Positions 8,488 through 18,985 are shown, counted from the first letter of the stretch. The stretch: DNA of 64,000 nt from Pristionchus mayeri (GCA_036245805.1 BTRK01000005.1:42953216-43017215), one strand, 5' to 3'. Made by a program: numbers and translations. The notes: generated from the sequence alone by a model not told the origin.

Positions 8488-9219
8488 TATAGCGAAATGT
8501 CACTTCGCTACTACAATTCATTCATAAAATAATCAAAATAAATAATCATTCCAAAAAAAAAATAATATATTCATTTTACGATTCACTCTCCATAACGCAG
8601 TCATACTGTAGCCAAGTTCGCCGCGGCCTCTCGGCGCCTTTTTTCTTCCCTTCTATTTATTTGAACTTTCCCGCGTTCCTCGAAGCCATTCCAATATGTT
8701 CCGCCTTCATGAGCGTCATAAAAACGGCCGCGACTCGCGATGATTTTCTTTTTCTGGTGAACGAATCTCGGCGAAGCTCACGTCGCTTTTACGTCGCTTT
8801 CTTTTTCTTCTTCAACCATTCACTAGGCTCACTTGCCTAATTCTCATCATCATTGCATTGCTTTACTTGCGTGCGGTCACACCTTTCACTCGTTCCATCC
8901 ACCTTTTCCCATTGTCATCATTTCATCACTCAGGACGATTCCGCGAGTCGTTCGGGTATCATCAACAGCACTCCTCCCATCCACTCACTGACGACCTCCA
9001 CAAGGCGTCGGGTATCCAAGGATTCAAGACCTCATATAGGTACTTCAATCTTTCTCAATCTTTTTCCAACCAATCAATAGTCACGTAAACAACCCCATTC
9101 CTTTCTTGTGATCTACCATTTACTTCGTGTTTCCCTTGTGAATTAAAGTAAATAAATATATTTTATTATCACCCCTTTTGCCTTTGCCTCACACCACAAA
9201 GACACGAAAATTGTCTACA
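8488..9219 (+). repeat. BEL 3' LTR
   Basis: 732 bp, direct repeat of 658-1388. Differences include TTTTTCTGGTG versus TTTTTCAGGTG, CGAAGCTC versus CGCAGCTC, CATATAGG versus CATAAAGG and a 1-bp indel. AATAAA lies at 9151-9156. It is followed by target duplication GAAGT (9220-9224). Confidence 0.92.
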
Positions 9220-9224
9220 GAAGT

Positions 9225-10484
9225 CGACCTGAACATTGTGGTTTCAAAATATATGTCCTGCAATCAGGGTGTCTTTAATGATTTTCTTCTTTTGTCTGCA
9301 AAATACGTTACTTTGAACAGTACTAAACGGTACCGAGAGGTTTCATTCCAGTGCACGCGTATCATGCTGTTTGATTTCAACTCAATCCAGGCGACGAGCG
9401 CAGATTGAAGAGAAGGAGGAGATATGCTTCTTGATCATTGATCGATTGTCTATCGTTTTATAGTCGCAGTGGTAACAGGTGAATGGCGGTTATGGGTTCT
9501 ATATATGCATGACCTGTTCGAGAAAAAAACCTTAATTTGTGCCACGGCGGCGAATACGAAAAAAACTCCTCAAATAGGAACACATCTTTCCGTGATACAT
9601 GTTCGATCTTCATTTTTTCCATTCCTTGTCGCTTTTCCGATGCGATCATCTTCTCTTCGATCAGGCAATGTGAGAGAGCGCGCAGTATTGAGAGAGTCAG
9701 ACACACGATCGTTCTCAGTCACACAGCGCGAGAGGGGAGATGAACATGGAAGAGCGCATAATTTTCGCTGTGAGACTCTGAAACATTCATTCCTCCGAGA
9801 ACTCATTTAAGAAAAATCTATAATTGATTGTCTCCTCCAGAGCTGACCCTTCCTCCAAGGGGGGGGGGGTGTACTCACATCGCCCGTCGACGAGGACACC
9901 TTCTTACAGTGGTTAGAATATTAATTTACCTATTTACAATAATTACTAATGTTTTTAGTTCACAAGAAGACTGCATTGCAGTCGTAATAATCCAGAGTAT
10001 GTTGTTGATTTCTAGAAGCACTTAAAGGGTATACAAGTTAGTTTTCTCCTGATAAAAAAGATGAGCGCTAATTCATCGATTTCGTTCTAGCCAAATTCGA
10101 CTGGGTGATTTTGTTTTATGGCCGTTACTGTTAGCTTTAAATTGCTTTTGATTGCAGGAACTGCTTCATTATGGATTGAAATCAACACCGTAATCATTTA
10201 TTCTGTTTACTTTGGTATAGTTTTGAAGCACCGAATCTACTAGTTTAAGTTGGCCCTCCAGATATAGGAGGTACTTACCGTGCTATAACAAATTGAGTTT
10301 TCTATCACTCGTGGATGAGTCAGAAGCATTGCTTCTTCACTGCCGAATAGTATTCTATGTGAACGTGAAACTGCAACGGAGCGTGGAAGAAACTACAGTA
10401 ATTTTTTTTAGCTGTTAAGATTCACAATAACATTGCTATTAGAGTAAAAATATTTTGAGACAGAATTTCAAAATTCGATTGGGA
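9225..10484. other. No gene recognised
   Basis: AT-rich sequence with an 11-G tract at 9859-9869. The stretch around 9815-9900 (ATAATTGATTGTCTCCTCC ... CATCGCCCGTCGACGAG) is shared with about 12345-12415 and 21800-21875, so it is a dispersed repeat. A frame at 9178-9408 starts inside the LTR and has no family match. Confidence 0.5.
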
Positions 10485-10624
10485 GTTAAAGGAGGAGTAA
10501 ATGCAAACGCGCGCCCGGTTGGAAAATGTTTCACCAAGGAACGCGCTCTCTTCAAGTCGCGTGCTATCTCGCCCTCTTCCCAGAGCTTTCCCTGATCTGG
10601 CTCCCTGCCAACTAGCTATAACTA

Positions 10625-11853
10625 CAGGGTGCGGAGAAAGTACTTTGACAAAGTTTGAACTAGAATATTTCATCAGTCCTATCAACCTGTTAATGCATGT
10701 TATAACACGTTTTAGTATACCACTCGAGGTGTTCAATGCGCACTTCAAATAGTATCCCCTAGTAATGACTCGACCACACCAGTACCGGAAATCCATTATT
10801 GACCATTGGACCCTCGGCGAGCCCCCAGCTGGAATTTTGAAGAAACTCCGAGATTCCCGTCAGACCGTTCACAATTCCATCTGCCGCTTCAAGGCTCTGG
10901 GCACGACTAAGGACCGTACTAGAGTGGGCAGACCTCACACTGCTGTCACTCGGAAGAACAAGAAAATCGTGCAGATGCGAGTTGCACGTGATCCCATCCC
11001 ATCTCTGAGAAATATGGCCCGTGATCTCGGAATCGACGAGCATTCGGTGCGCAAGATAGTTCACTCTGGTCTCACGTCCCACCCTTACAAGACGTCCCAC
11101 CCCCTTCAAGAGATGCAAGAAGCTCTTAGGGAGGATCGCACATGGCGAACATCTCACGACTTTCTACTCCGATGATAAGGTGTTCACGGTGGAGCAGGTC
11201 TTCAACAGCCAGAACACGAGGATCACTGCCAAGTCAAGTCAGCAAGACAATGCCCGAGGAAGAATTGTCTCACGTGTTTCCCACCCGCAATCGGTGATGG
11301 TTTGGGCAGAGGTCTGTGCGACTGGCAAGACCCCCCTCGTCTTCGTCAAGCCCGGTGTGAAGGTGGACAAGAACTACTACATCAAGGAGATTCTGGAGAA
11401 GAACCTCCTCCCTTGGTCTCGTTCCCACTTCAAAGGACGTCATTGGACCTTCCAGCAGGATTCTGCCCCCGCTCATTCCGCAAAACTGACCCAGAACTGG
11501 TGCACCACCCATTTGCCCGACTTCATTCCATCCGATGAATGGCCCTCGAACAGTCCGGATCTCTCTCCCCTTGACTTCAGTGTGTGGTCGGTACTGGAGA
11601 AGAATGCTTGCTCTGTTCGCCACCAGAGTTTGGATAGCCTCAAGAAGTCCCTCCAGAATGCATGGGAGAAAATCGAGTCAGTCCCTTCTCGTCTCAAGGC
11701 TGTCGTCAAGGCCAATGGAGGTCAAATCGAGTATCATGTTGTGATCTTCCTACTGTCTCTGATAAATAATGTGTACTGTTTCGAAAAAAATTCGATGCCA
11801 TTGAAGGAAGATACATGGTTAAATCCATGCCAAAGTATTTTCTCCGCACCCTG
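10625..11853 (+). mobile_element. Mariner-superfamily DD37D element, left-arm copy
   Basis: 1229 bp bounded by CAGGGTGCGGAGAAA...TACTTT and its inverted copy, flanked by TA on both sides (10623-10624 and 11854-11855). The related empty site near 13770 lacks it. It encodes a frameshifted transposase. Mirror copy: 40676-41904. Confidence 0.88.
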
Positions 11854-11881
11854 TATGTTCGGAATGGGGATATCAATGTGA
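10765..11881 (+). pseudogene. DD37D (maT-like) transposase, frameshifted
   Basis: Cut-and-paste transposase. The first frame (10765-11175, 136 aa) holds two helix-turn-helix-like regions (SIIDHWTLGEPPAGILKKL; IPSLRNMARDLGIDEHSVRK) separated by a GRP-type linker (VGRPHT). It ends at a TGA while the next frame carries on with YSDDKVFTVEQVF, whose Asp (11171-11173 or 11174-11176) is the first catalytic residue. The second Asp is in QQDSAPAH (11459-11461) and the third in SPLDFSVW (11573-11575), with 37 residues between them. The single shift lies just before 11165 and is present in both arms. The second frame has no stop before the 3' TIR and runs into flanking DNA to 11881. Likely inactive unless the shift is a sequencing error. 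Confidence 0.85.
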
Positions 11882-11960
11882 AAATTTCAGAGCTTTTTAT
11901 CGTTGTTGAGCTCTAGGCAGTGCATATGATAGCTTCAACAATTGAATTCTGAGTTTACTC

Positions 11961-12470
11961 CTATAATCAGCAAGCGTAACATGAAGCGAACTAGTCATTT
12001 GTAAAAATCTTTCTCTTGGTTATTCTAAAATTTATCCTTATTATGCCCGTTGATATATATTCTCTTCCTTTTCTGTCTCTTCAGGTTCACTTGCTATCTC
12101 ATCCTACTACATGTTGTCAGAGACAATCCAGCGAGAGATACGAGATCAGGGATTAGTTATTATATTGTGAGGGATTCAAATATTGGCTGCTCGTTGTTTG
12201 TGAAGATTAACAAGAATACTTGAAACGTCAAGTTGAAGGGACCGATTTGGCAGTGTGGTTAGCCTGTACAGTAGATCTGTCCTAGTATTACGATATCATT
12301 TTGACATATTATTAAAAATGAGATTACGAAAAGCGAATAAATAGATAATTGATTTCATCTCCTTCGCCCACCCGACCCCCCGTAATCCACGCATCGCCCG
12401 TCGACGAGAACACGCTTTTTCGAGTAGCTATACTATTTACTTACAATTAAATATTACATTATTACAATTA
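11961..12470. other. No gene recognised
   Basis: AT-rich. It contains a copy of the dispersed GCATCGCCCGTCGACGAG repeat at about 12391-12410, and otherwise nothing identifiable. Confidence 0.5.
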
Positions 12471-13281
12471 TTGGGGTGTCCCAAAAGTTAGTGGAATTTT
12501 TTTCGAAAATTTGTTTCTTTGAAGCGATGAATCTTACTGCCTAATATGACGTATAATTGAGTAGAGCAATCAGTGCTCTAGAATTTCCGAGCTTCACACA
12601 TTAGAAATGTTCAAGTTTACAAGAATAATGCGATTTCGAAGTTCTGGCTCAAAAGTTTAAAAAAAGTTAAATTCTTTCCTATGAAGAGATATTATGCGTA
12701 GTTACTTTGTAGTTGCAAAGTAACTTACTGGACACTATTCTGGCCTTCCGAATCGCGATTAGGAAAATCGAAAATTTCAACGTGTTCTAAAAATTTTCAT
12801 CGATTTCGTTACCAGCAGAGGTTTCAAAATGCAATAGATAATATAAAACGAATTTACATTGCAAAATTGGACCAATTGACTAGCAAACTGCAATCAAAAT
12901 TTGAAAAAATTCTAAAAAAAGACCTTCCATAGACAAGATAAAAATCACAAGTTTAGATGTTTTTCGCCCGCCTATAAAGAAAGATGCAATTTAATATGTT
13001 TAATTGAAAGTATGGTAGCGGCTACTAATTAACAATTAACTAGAGTTTTGAAACTTTAAAGGAAATGAAATTATATTTTTTATATTTTTTTTATTTCAAA
13101 AAACTCCTAAAAACTAAAAACGCTTGGACTATTTCATCATCATTTGGTAATCATTTAAAGACGCAAAAAAATATTGCAGGTCCAGCTATAATATATATTA
13201 ACAATTATTAGTTTTCTTGACTTTTACTTCGCGAGAAAATATAATCAGAAAAAAATTCCACGAACTTTTGGGACACCCCAA
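12471..13281. mobile_element. Non-autonomous mariner-type element (MITE-like)
   Basis: 811 bp with inverted ends TTGGGGTGTCCCAAAAGTT (then .GTGGAATTTTTTT), flanked by TA at 12469-12470 and 13282-13283. No transposase frame is visible. The interior is AT-rich. Its TIR differs from that of the DD37D element at 10625, so it was probably mobilised by another transposase. Mirror copy 39239-40058 is about 9 bp longer. Confidence 0.82.
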
Positions 13282-13429
13282 TATTATAAATATTTTTTTC
13301 AGAAACAGTGAACCGTACATTGTTCCCCTGTGTAGCTAGCGCATGTTCATGATTTTATGAAGCATGTATTCGAATGTTGCATGATCATCTTGGTTTGAAA
13401 CTCGTACACTTGCATATGAGGCCGTTCGT

Positions 13430-13735
13430 GTAAGAACTGTAACCAGTATGCGCTCCCCTACATTTACATATAGATGGTTAGTTGCCATTCGATCTTGAGT
13501 TTTACTCCAAATCAACGTACATGGGTTCGTGATTTAAGAGTTTCCATGATACTTTGATTTGGAGTAAAACTCAAGAGCGCCTGGCAACAAGCCATATATA
13601 TGCAAATGTAGGGGAGCACATACTGGTTACAATGAAACAACTTCCAAGTTGCCAAGCCGAATTGCAAGCGAACGGCGGCTCGTTTGGCAAATGTCACCCC
13701 CCCCCCCCCCCGCGTGCTCTCTCGCTCGTTGCCTG
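13430..13735. repeat. Inverted repeat around GAGTTTTACTCCAAATCAACG
   Basis: 13440-13520 (AACCAGTATGCGCTCCCCTAC ... GAGTTTTACTCC) pairs with 13555-13635 in inverted orientation. It runs on through CCAAACGAGCC-type sequence to a 15-C tract. A diverged copy lies at 60034-60315 in the right flank. Confidence 0.7.
13697..13711 (+). repeat. Poly-C tract (15 C)
   Basis: Homopolymer at the joint between the 13430 and 13735 repeats. The mirror tract is at about 38812-38823. Confidence 0.9.
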
Positions 13736-14140
13736 AACTTTCCCTGATTTTGCTCCCAGCCAACTACCGATATCTCTGTTCGGAATGGAGATATCAATGT
13801 GAAAATTTCGGAGCTTCTTATCGCTGGGGAGATCCAGGCCGTACATATGAAAGCTTAAAAATTTTAGAGCTTAAAAGCTTAAAAGCTTAAAAATTCAAAA
13901 TTTAAATGTTGAAGCTATCATATGTACGGCCTAGAGCTCCACAACGGTAAGAAGCTCCAAAATTTTCACATTGATATCTCCATTCCGAACAGAGTTATAC
14001 CTAGTTGGCTGCGAGCCAGATCAGGGAAAGCTCAGGGAAGGGGCGAAGAGCACGCGACTTGAAGAGAGGTAACCTCTAATTGAAACATAGTGCGCGTTTG
14101 TCTTCACTCTTCCTTTAATTGGTTCTTTGCTAACGCTGTG
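13735..14140. repeat. Fold-back element, uninterrupted copy
   Basis: Arms of about 145 bp (13735-13880 and 13895-14060) pair around AAGCTTAAAAGCTT-type sequence. The arm core is TTCGGAATGGAGATATCAATG. It is the empty-site relative of the mariner-interrupted copy at 10485-11960. Confidence 0.75.
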
Positions 14141-14485
14141 TATGTATTTAAAATCCCATTTTAGACAACACATTTTCAAATGTTGCGTTTTCCGAAGCTT
14201 GCCAGAATTTCGGAAAAATTGCTCATTTCAGTTGACATCTCGCCTCTATGTCGAGACTACTCTCGAAAACAAAAATAAGATTCGGGAAGTTTCTGATCAC
14301 GTATGACAATGAGGCTTGTTTAATGTGAATAGTTAACGTACCAACCCAGGTGTCTGCACTAGCATCAGAATAGAACAAAATTGTGGATAGATAAATTTGA
14401 ACCTTGAATTTGTTCAAGTATTCATTGAAGTATGTGAAGAATATTATCGCAATAATTTCCTAATAATTGATCTTTGATCTCTGTA
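14141..14485. other. No gene recognised; intron-like sequence
   Basis: AT-rich. It ends with TTGATCTTTGATCTCTGTAG, a stretch also found near 26076 and, inverted, near 57530 and 59283. It precedes a putative gpi N-terminal exon and is probably old intron sequence. Confidence 0.4.
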
Positions 14486-14578
14486 GTATCTGATCACGCA
14501 ACTGGAGCTCGAGGAGAATACGCAGCTACGGGCAGAGACGAGTTAGCCAAGAATGGGATGAGAATCGAGAAGTTGAAG
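14486..14578 (+). pseudogene. Possible gpi N-terminal exon remnant
   Basis: After an acceptor-like CTCTGTAG the reading includes DELAKNGMRIEKLK. It parallels DEFIKDEKRFEKLR at 25765-25805, and both resemble the GPI N-terminal segment with an F..D..RF.K.S pattern. A frame change lies near 14535. Similarity is short, so this is a weaker call than the other gpi remnants. Mirror: 37943-38035. Confidence 0.35.
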
Positions 14579-14740
14579 TGATGAGAGATAGGGATGCGTA
14601 TGAGTGATAACTGTAGCAACAGCAAGCTTCATCAAAAATAATTTCGAGTGGAACGTTTTAAGAAATATTTTATTTCTTTTTACTATTTTTTACCCGTGAT
14701 ATGAGCGGAGAATTAAGAGAGATTATCTGAGAAATTGAAC

Positions 14741-15320
14741 ATATGCTTGGCACTAGGCCAAAAATCGAAATCCTCCTAAATGTGCATACATGCAGTACTC
14801 GGTGAGCATAGCTCGGGCGTTGCTTATTTAGTGTTCTAAATTAACCGTTGAGAAATGGGAAGCACTTTAGTTCGAAAAGATCCGAACGGTTCATATCTCT
14901 AAAAATAGGAAATATTCAGCTGATCATACCTGCCACGTTTCATGATAAATGTGTAAAAACTCTTGATAAAACAATGAAAAATCCACATATGTTGGGTTTT
15001 GTCGAATTTTATCGCCTTCAGACGGGATGAGATGGAAGGTTTTCTTTCCTTGTATTTGTAGCTCAGGTTACTAACTATATATTGCTTCAAAATAATTAAA
15101 ATTAAAAAATAACGTTTTGATAAATTGGCGAACATCGGTAGGCAACTTGAAATCAGTTCATGATAAGGCCGGCGACCTACCGTACCCCGATCGAACCGGA
15201 GGAAATATGATTTAGAGTTGCCCTACACCGAGTACGCGATGAGCGAAATCTACCAGCGTCACTAAAATTTCGATGCGTATCCTCGCGCGAGAGAGCGCTA
15301 ATGTTTAAGAGACCCTCCAC
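14741..15320. repeat. Half copy of the 52431-53645 fold-back family
   Basis: Shares the TIR (ATATGCTTGGCACTAGGCC, CCTCCTAAATGTGC) and the interior blocks around 15150-15310 (CAGTTCATGAT, CCTACCGTA.CCC, AAATTTCGAT.CG.AT.C) with 52440-53010, in the same order. No coding capacity is seen. Confidence 0.65.
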
Positions 15321-15628
15321 GAGAGAACGTAACAAATATGCAGGGGTCTGACACGCTGTGAATTGAAAAGAACTAGTTCTTTTGACATAACTAGTTCATT
15401 TTGAAAGTCTACTCCGTAGTAAATCACTCGCACACTTGTTCAATACAGTGGCGGTAAGTATTCTTAAGCATCTTCTGGAATAATTTTGATCCGATTATGT
15501 TTTTACTGTGATGTGTAAAGATAAACATGATAAGGTTCAAGCGATCATCGAAGTTCATCGAAATAACCGAAAAGCGGAGAATATTGTCTCAAGAATTTAT
15601 AAATAATTGATCTAATCAAGGACTGGCA
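15321..15628. other. No gene; carries a TGACACGCTGTG terminal motif
   Basis: TGACACGCTGTG at about 15349-15360 is the terminal sequence shared by the elements at 16719, 18004 and 19792. A small palindrome AGAACTAGTTCT follows near 15369. The rest is intron-like AT-rich sequence. Confidence 0.4.
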
Positions 15629-15724
15629 TGTCACGTGTATGCCGACGAGAATACGCATTTCGCTGGCGACATTTTCAACAAGATCAACGACGTCGTCAAC
15701 ATCGGCTTCGGCGGATCGGATCTG
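15629..15724 (+). pseudogene. gpi exon remnant (IGIGGSDL region)
   Basis: Glucose-6-phosphate isomerase interconverts glucose-6-phosphate and fructose-6-phosphate in cytosolic glycolysis. This 32-codon stretch reads NDVVNIGFGGSDL at its end, matching the family's TDV.NIGIGGSDLGP phosphate-binding loop. The exon stops at GGSDL and is followed by a good donor CTG|GTGAGT (15725). Upstream residues (ADENTHFAG) are degenerate. No neighbouring coding exon joins it into a working gene. Other copies of the exon: 24310-24400 and 63836-63875 (minus). Mirror: 36797-36892. Confidence 0.8.
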
Positions 15725-15934
15725 GTGAGTGGAGTGCGGTTGAGAAGGATACGGTAGCATATGAGTGTACGGCAGCTTTGCGAACAATGAGATGCGCTTT
15801 GTATTTTTTTACGAAGATAATGCCAATGAATTACCATCTATAGACGTTCATGTTATTGTTCCATGGCATCGGCTCCAAGTCACCGGGTGTTTTTTTGAAA
15901 GGAGAAATAATTCTGAAATTTCCGGTTCCTTTTA

Positions 15935-15985
15935 AAGGAGGAGTAAATGCAAACGCGCGCCCGGTTGGAATATGTTTTTGCTCTA
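15935..15985 (+). repeat. Terminal fragment of the 10485 fold-back family
   Basis: TTTAAAGGAGGAGTAAATGC followed by AAACGCGCGCCCGGTTGGAA repeats 10485-10525 almost exactly and then diverges. A truncated or solo end. Confidence 0.7.
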
Positions 15986-16059
15986 TGCAAAATTATTCAA
16001 ATTATGATTACTACATGATTCCGGGGAATTTTGTGTATTCGTACATTGTTCAATAATCC

Positions 16060-16141
16060 CTTCCTCCCATGACGGCTGAGGCGATGTGTCACCACAGAAC
16101 GAACCCCAAAGTCCACGTCATTAGCAACAACCATCCAGTAG
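16060..16141 (+). pseudogene. gpi exon remnant (VTEAL...KVHFVSN region)
   Basis: Reads MTAEAMCHH, then NPKVHVISNN. This fits the GPI segment directly after GGSDLGP (LMVTEALKPY, then K.HFVSN.DG). It lies 340 bp downstream of the GGSDL exon in the correct order and strand, so 15629-16141 is two consecutive exons of one decayed gpi copy. A donor-like GTTAGT follows. Mirror: about 36380-36461. Confidence 0.68.
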
Positions 16142-16367
16142 GTTAGTGAATGAACTGTTGATGTAGTAACTACTGTCTAACAATTATGTGTGATATGTTG
16201 CTCTTTTCGATATTACCTGCATTTGCGTCCCACAAAATACTGAAATATGTCATTTTGGCTTGGAGGATTGTGGTTGCAACTATGAGATATGAGATATTGC
16301 ATTTCCGCAAAGTAATGTGTCAAATCCTCCCTTCAATAGAAAATAATATCCAATCGTAGTGACTGTG

Positions 16368-16418
16368 ATGGAAAGACCTAGGAAGAAGAACGTTCCCGAG
16401 AAGATCGCCACTCACAAG
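16368..16418 (+). pseudogene. gpi exon remnant (PEKIAPHK region)
   Basis: Seventeen open codons from an ATG end VPEKIATHK at the donor AAG|GTACGG. GPI proteins have a PE.IEK.APHKVFEGNRPTN-type stretch here, late in the protein. About 250 residues of GPI expected between this and the 16060 exon are missing. The same exon end recurs at 17824 and 54336. Mirror: 36103-36153. Confidence 0.7.
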
Positions 16419-16718
16419 GTACGGCATGACAGTGGATAGAAAGAATAATTTTCAATTTATTGACTCGAAGATACGAGTTTCATTGTTTAGAAAACTTTGT
16501 GATAATTGATCATTCGGTGATCGTAGTGGGGGCTATTCTGTAAATAAAAAATCGGTAGTAGGGAGAGGGAGGCAGTAAGAATTATGAGTGAATAAACACA
16601 GCGTAGTTGTTGACTAGATGGAGTGAGGAAAGATCGAGCAGGAAACCTCAAGATTTCGATTTCAGCGAGTAAATATATTTCTAGCAATCCGAGTGATGTT
16701 GTTCTTGGTTCTGCTCCG
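16419..16718. other. No gene recognised
   Basis: AT-rich, intron-like. Nothing identifiable apart from short frames with no family match. Confidence 0.4.
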
Positions 16719-17499
16719 CACAGCGTGTAAAAGGGGGGATGAAAGTTCATTTGCGTGGCAGATCACTTTTCGGATCGCACTCGCCCTCTCACTGTGGCTT
16801 ATTACAGTGAGAGGGCTTATTATCACCCCTATAGTCGGTTTACGGAAAGTCATCCCTAATTTTGATAATAATGGGCAAAATATATTATCAATATTGTGAA
16901 AGATATTAGCAATCGTTGATATCTGTGAAAGCTTGAGAAAATCAGAAAATACGATCGTTATTGGCAGCTGAAACATACTTAAAACTATATCTAATCAAAC
17001 AACAGACAGTTGGTTCTTCTGCTTTGACTGAAACACACTGTAAAAAGCATTGAAATGGCTTCAAAACAACAGTTCTGTCTATTCAAATTAGAACTCCTCA
17101 GAGGAGAGTGAAGCTATCCAGATGGCGTTTGTGCACAAAATTGCGTAAAGACTTTCCGCACAATTCTATTTAGCGGTTTTTTCGATTTAAATTCATTAAC
17201 AGCATGAAAAAATATGGCAAAAACAGCCAAAAACAGCTGTTGTTGGCACTCAAATGAGAACTCCTCATAGGAGAGTAAAGCTATCGATATGGAGTTTGTG
17301 CACAAAGTTGCGTAGACATGTTTTCCACAATTCTATGTAGCGGTTTTGCAAAATTCGATCTAGTTCATAAGCAGCGCATAAAAAAGGCACAAAAAACAAC
17401 AATAATCACCGCTTTTTCACTCTGTAATCCGAAAATGAAAGGGATCAATTCTGCCACGCAAATGAGCTTTTCTCCCCCCCCCCCCCTTGACACGCTGTG
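16719..17499. mobile_element. TIR element with CACAGCGTGT ends
   Basis: Starts CACAGCGTGTAAAAGGGGGG and ends in the inverted form (13 C then TTGACACGCTGTG). The arms also share TCATTTGCGTGGCAGA next to the tips. About 780 bp, no coding capacity, with two tandem units inside. Mirror: 35023-35802. Confidence 0.68.
17085..17400 (+). repeat. Two tandem units of about 160 bp
   Basis: GAACTCCTCAGAGGAGAGTG followed by AAGCTATC.A.ATGG.GTTTGTGCACAAA recurs about 160 bp later (17250-17320), along with the downstream CACAATTCTAT.TAGCGGTTTT. Confidence 0.75.
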
Positions 17500-17737
17500 C
17501 TCCTGAAATTTTTTAAAAGAGAAATGATATGTTGTTTGCGGTACACTTGTCTCATTCCGGACGATTTCACATCTCCAGCACACTCAATCTGATCAGGTGA
17601 GGATTAGAAGATACGGAATTATGCGAGTGGGGAATCAGTCCAAAATCGCCGTACCTACTTTTTTGTTTTCTAAACTTTACCTTTGTGATCTAATCACGAC
17701 TACCTCATGAAGAACTTTTTCTATCTCCTCATTTCAG

Positions 17738-17824
17738 AAAAGGTATCCACCACGAGACTATGCTGGTCAATGTCTTTGCTCAAACTGAGGTCGAGTGAGG
17801 AAAGAGAAGATCGCCCCTAACAAG
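17738..17824 (+). pseudogene. gpi exon remnant (GLHHEILLANF and APHK)
   Basis: After the acceptor ATTTCAG the phase-1 reading is KGIHHETMLVNVFAQTEVE, then a stop. It matches the GPI segment KGLHH.ILLANFLAQTEAL. About 30 bp are deleted relative to the copy at 54336-54458. The exon then ends EKIAPNK at donor AAG|GTATGA. Same acceptor phase and same donor position as at 54336 show common descent from one exon. Mirror: 34693-34779, one substitution seen. Confidence 0.78.
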
Positions 17825-18003
17825 GTATGAGAGGGATACATGTTCACAGCAATGCTACTCCTGAATCTTGAAATTTGACTGTAATATGAATTTTCCCTAA
17901 CACTAGTGGACTCAAATAATTTTCTCATCCTACTCGATCAAATCGGATAAACGTCGCAGTCTAATGTTGCCTAGTGTCGTACTTCTCATTGTATTAAATG
18001 AGG
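17825..18003. repeat. gpi-intron-like segment with dispersed repeat core
   Basis: The stretch ACTCGATCAAATC...TTGCCTAGTGTCGTACTTCTCAT around 17932-17990 has a counterpart (inverted) at about 54150-54230. In each case it lies 105-130 bp downstream of the same gpi exon donor, so intron sequence was duplicated with the exon. Confidence 0.5.
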
Positions 18004-18491
18004 AACAAAGGCAATTCGTTTTGTCAAAATATATTCAATGGAATATACTTTGACAAAACTAAAAGAGACTACTAGTCAGTAGCAAAATGAGATAAAGCCG
18101 TGTTTGTCTAGATATGGGCAGAATCCGCTTTCGGAGAGATCTGTCAACCAGATTTCTCAATTTCGATCTGTATCGTTTTTTATGTACGCAAATGTGTGAA
18201 AACCCTTCGAAGATTTTATGCAGAAAATTTTATGCAGAAATTTTATGTTTTCGATACTCTAAAGACTACTAGTTGGTAGCGAAATGAGATAGAGAGATGG
18301 CGTTTGTCTAGAAATGGGCAGAAACCCTTTTCGGAGAGATCTGTCAACCAGATTTCTCAATTTCGATCTCTATCATTTTTTATGTATGCAAATGTGTGAA
18401 AAATCTTCGATTTTTGCGCAAAATCATTCAATTTGAGATATGTTTCATATTGTTTCCGCGCCGCCTTTTTTCCCCCGTTTGACACGCTGTG
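18004..18491. repeat. Repeat block ending TTTGACACGCTGTG, with two tandem units
   Basis: Begins with a hairpin-prone TTTTGTCAAAATATATTC...GAATATACTTTGACAAAAC. It contains two units of about 185 bp (GACTACTAGT..GTAGC.AAATGAGATA... at 18066 and 18255) and ends at the shared TGACACGCTGTG tip. The left arm has an internal TTTTATGCAGAAA duplication near 18218-18245 that the mirror (34043-34510) lacks. Confidence 0.6.
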
Positions 18492-18639
18492 CTAGTACGT
18501 GTTTCGGGTTTATTTGAAAAAAAATATACTTTAACAAGTGTAGTGAGACCGTTTCTAGCAAAAAGATTCCCGAAATGGATCCTTTTCGCTGTTTCTTTGT
18601 AATTTATTTGTTCAAAATCCAGTTGAATATTAATTGAGT

Positions 18640-18985
18640 CGCAATGCTCGAGCAGATCTGATAGATTGCCCGTGCAACCAGACTTTGCCAAGTGACTAAT
18701 TTGATCCTCCTGTCGCATTAATTCGCCTTTGCGCCATTTGTAAATGATTTTTTTATGAATGCTTCCTTCTTCTATGATCTCTTTATAATTAAATTGCTTA
18801 CCGTACTCATTAACCTAATAACCGTCACTTCTGCAAATCAACCTCGTTCCTCTTCCTTCTCTAAGATGATCTCACTGTAGACTACGCCTTCAAGTGAGAA
18901 GTGATTGAATTTAAGGTAGTCCCTATATCCTATTGAATTATCGGATGTTATGGCCAGCTGAAAATTTGGAAATAAAAAAAAGCAT
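18640..18985 (+). repeat. Dispersed repeat copy B (about 340 bp)
   Basis: GATCTGATAGA...GCAACCAGACTTTGCC, then GCCTTTGCGCCATTTG, then TTCTCTAAGATGATCTCACTG, ending GCTGAAAATTTGG. Same block order as copy C (25200-25490). No coding capacity seen. Confidence 0.7.

Larger units (their letters stand above)
658..9219 (+). mobile_element. BEL/Pao-type LTR retrotransposon, left-arm copy
   Basis: This 8.56-kb element has two LTRs of 731 and 732 bp that differ at about five positions. It has a 5-bp target duplication, a PBS next to the 5' LTR, and the order gag-protease, RT-RNase H, integrase. That order, a multi-zinc-motif gag and an A17-type protease are typical of BEL/Pao. A third two-exon ORF lies between integrase and the 3' LTR. 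Coding is split over several frames: -1 changes at 3975-4044 and 5656-5701 and +1 at 6668-6711 are shared with the mirror copy, and a duplication near 4926-4985 is private to this copy. High LTR identity implies a recent insertion. Confidence 0.93.
10485..11960. repeat. Fold-back element interrupted by a mariner-like insertion
   Basis: Left part starts GGAGGAGTAAATGCAAACGC and runs through AAGTCGCGTGCTATCTCGCC. The right part (TTCGGAATGGGGATATCAATG ... GAGTTTACTCCTA) continues it after the insertion. The uninterrupted relative at 13735-14140 shows the joined order, ending in the same TTCGGAATGGAGATATCAATG context. A terminal fragment of the family also lies at about 15935-15985. Confidence 0.65.

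Noticed and set aside
17085..18415. CRISPR-like array or satellite
   Set aside because: Only two imperfect units of about 160-185 bp in each of two blocks, without regular short repeats and spacers.
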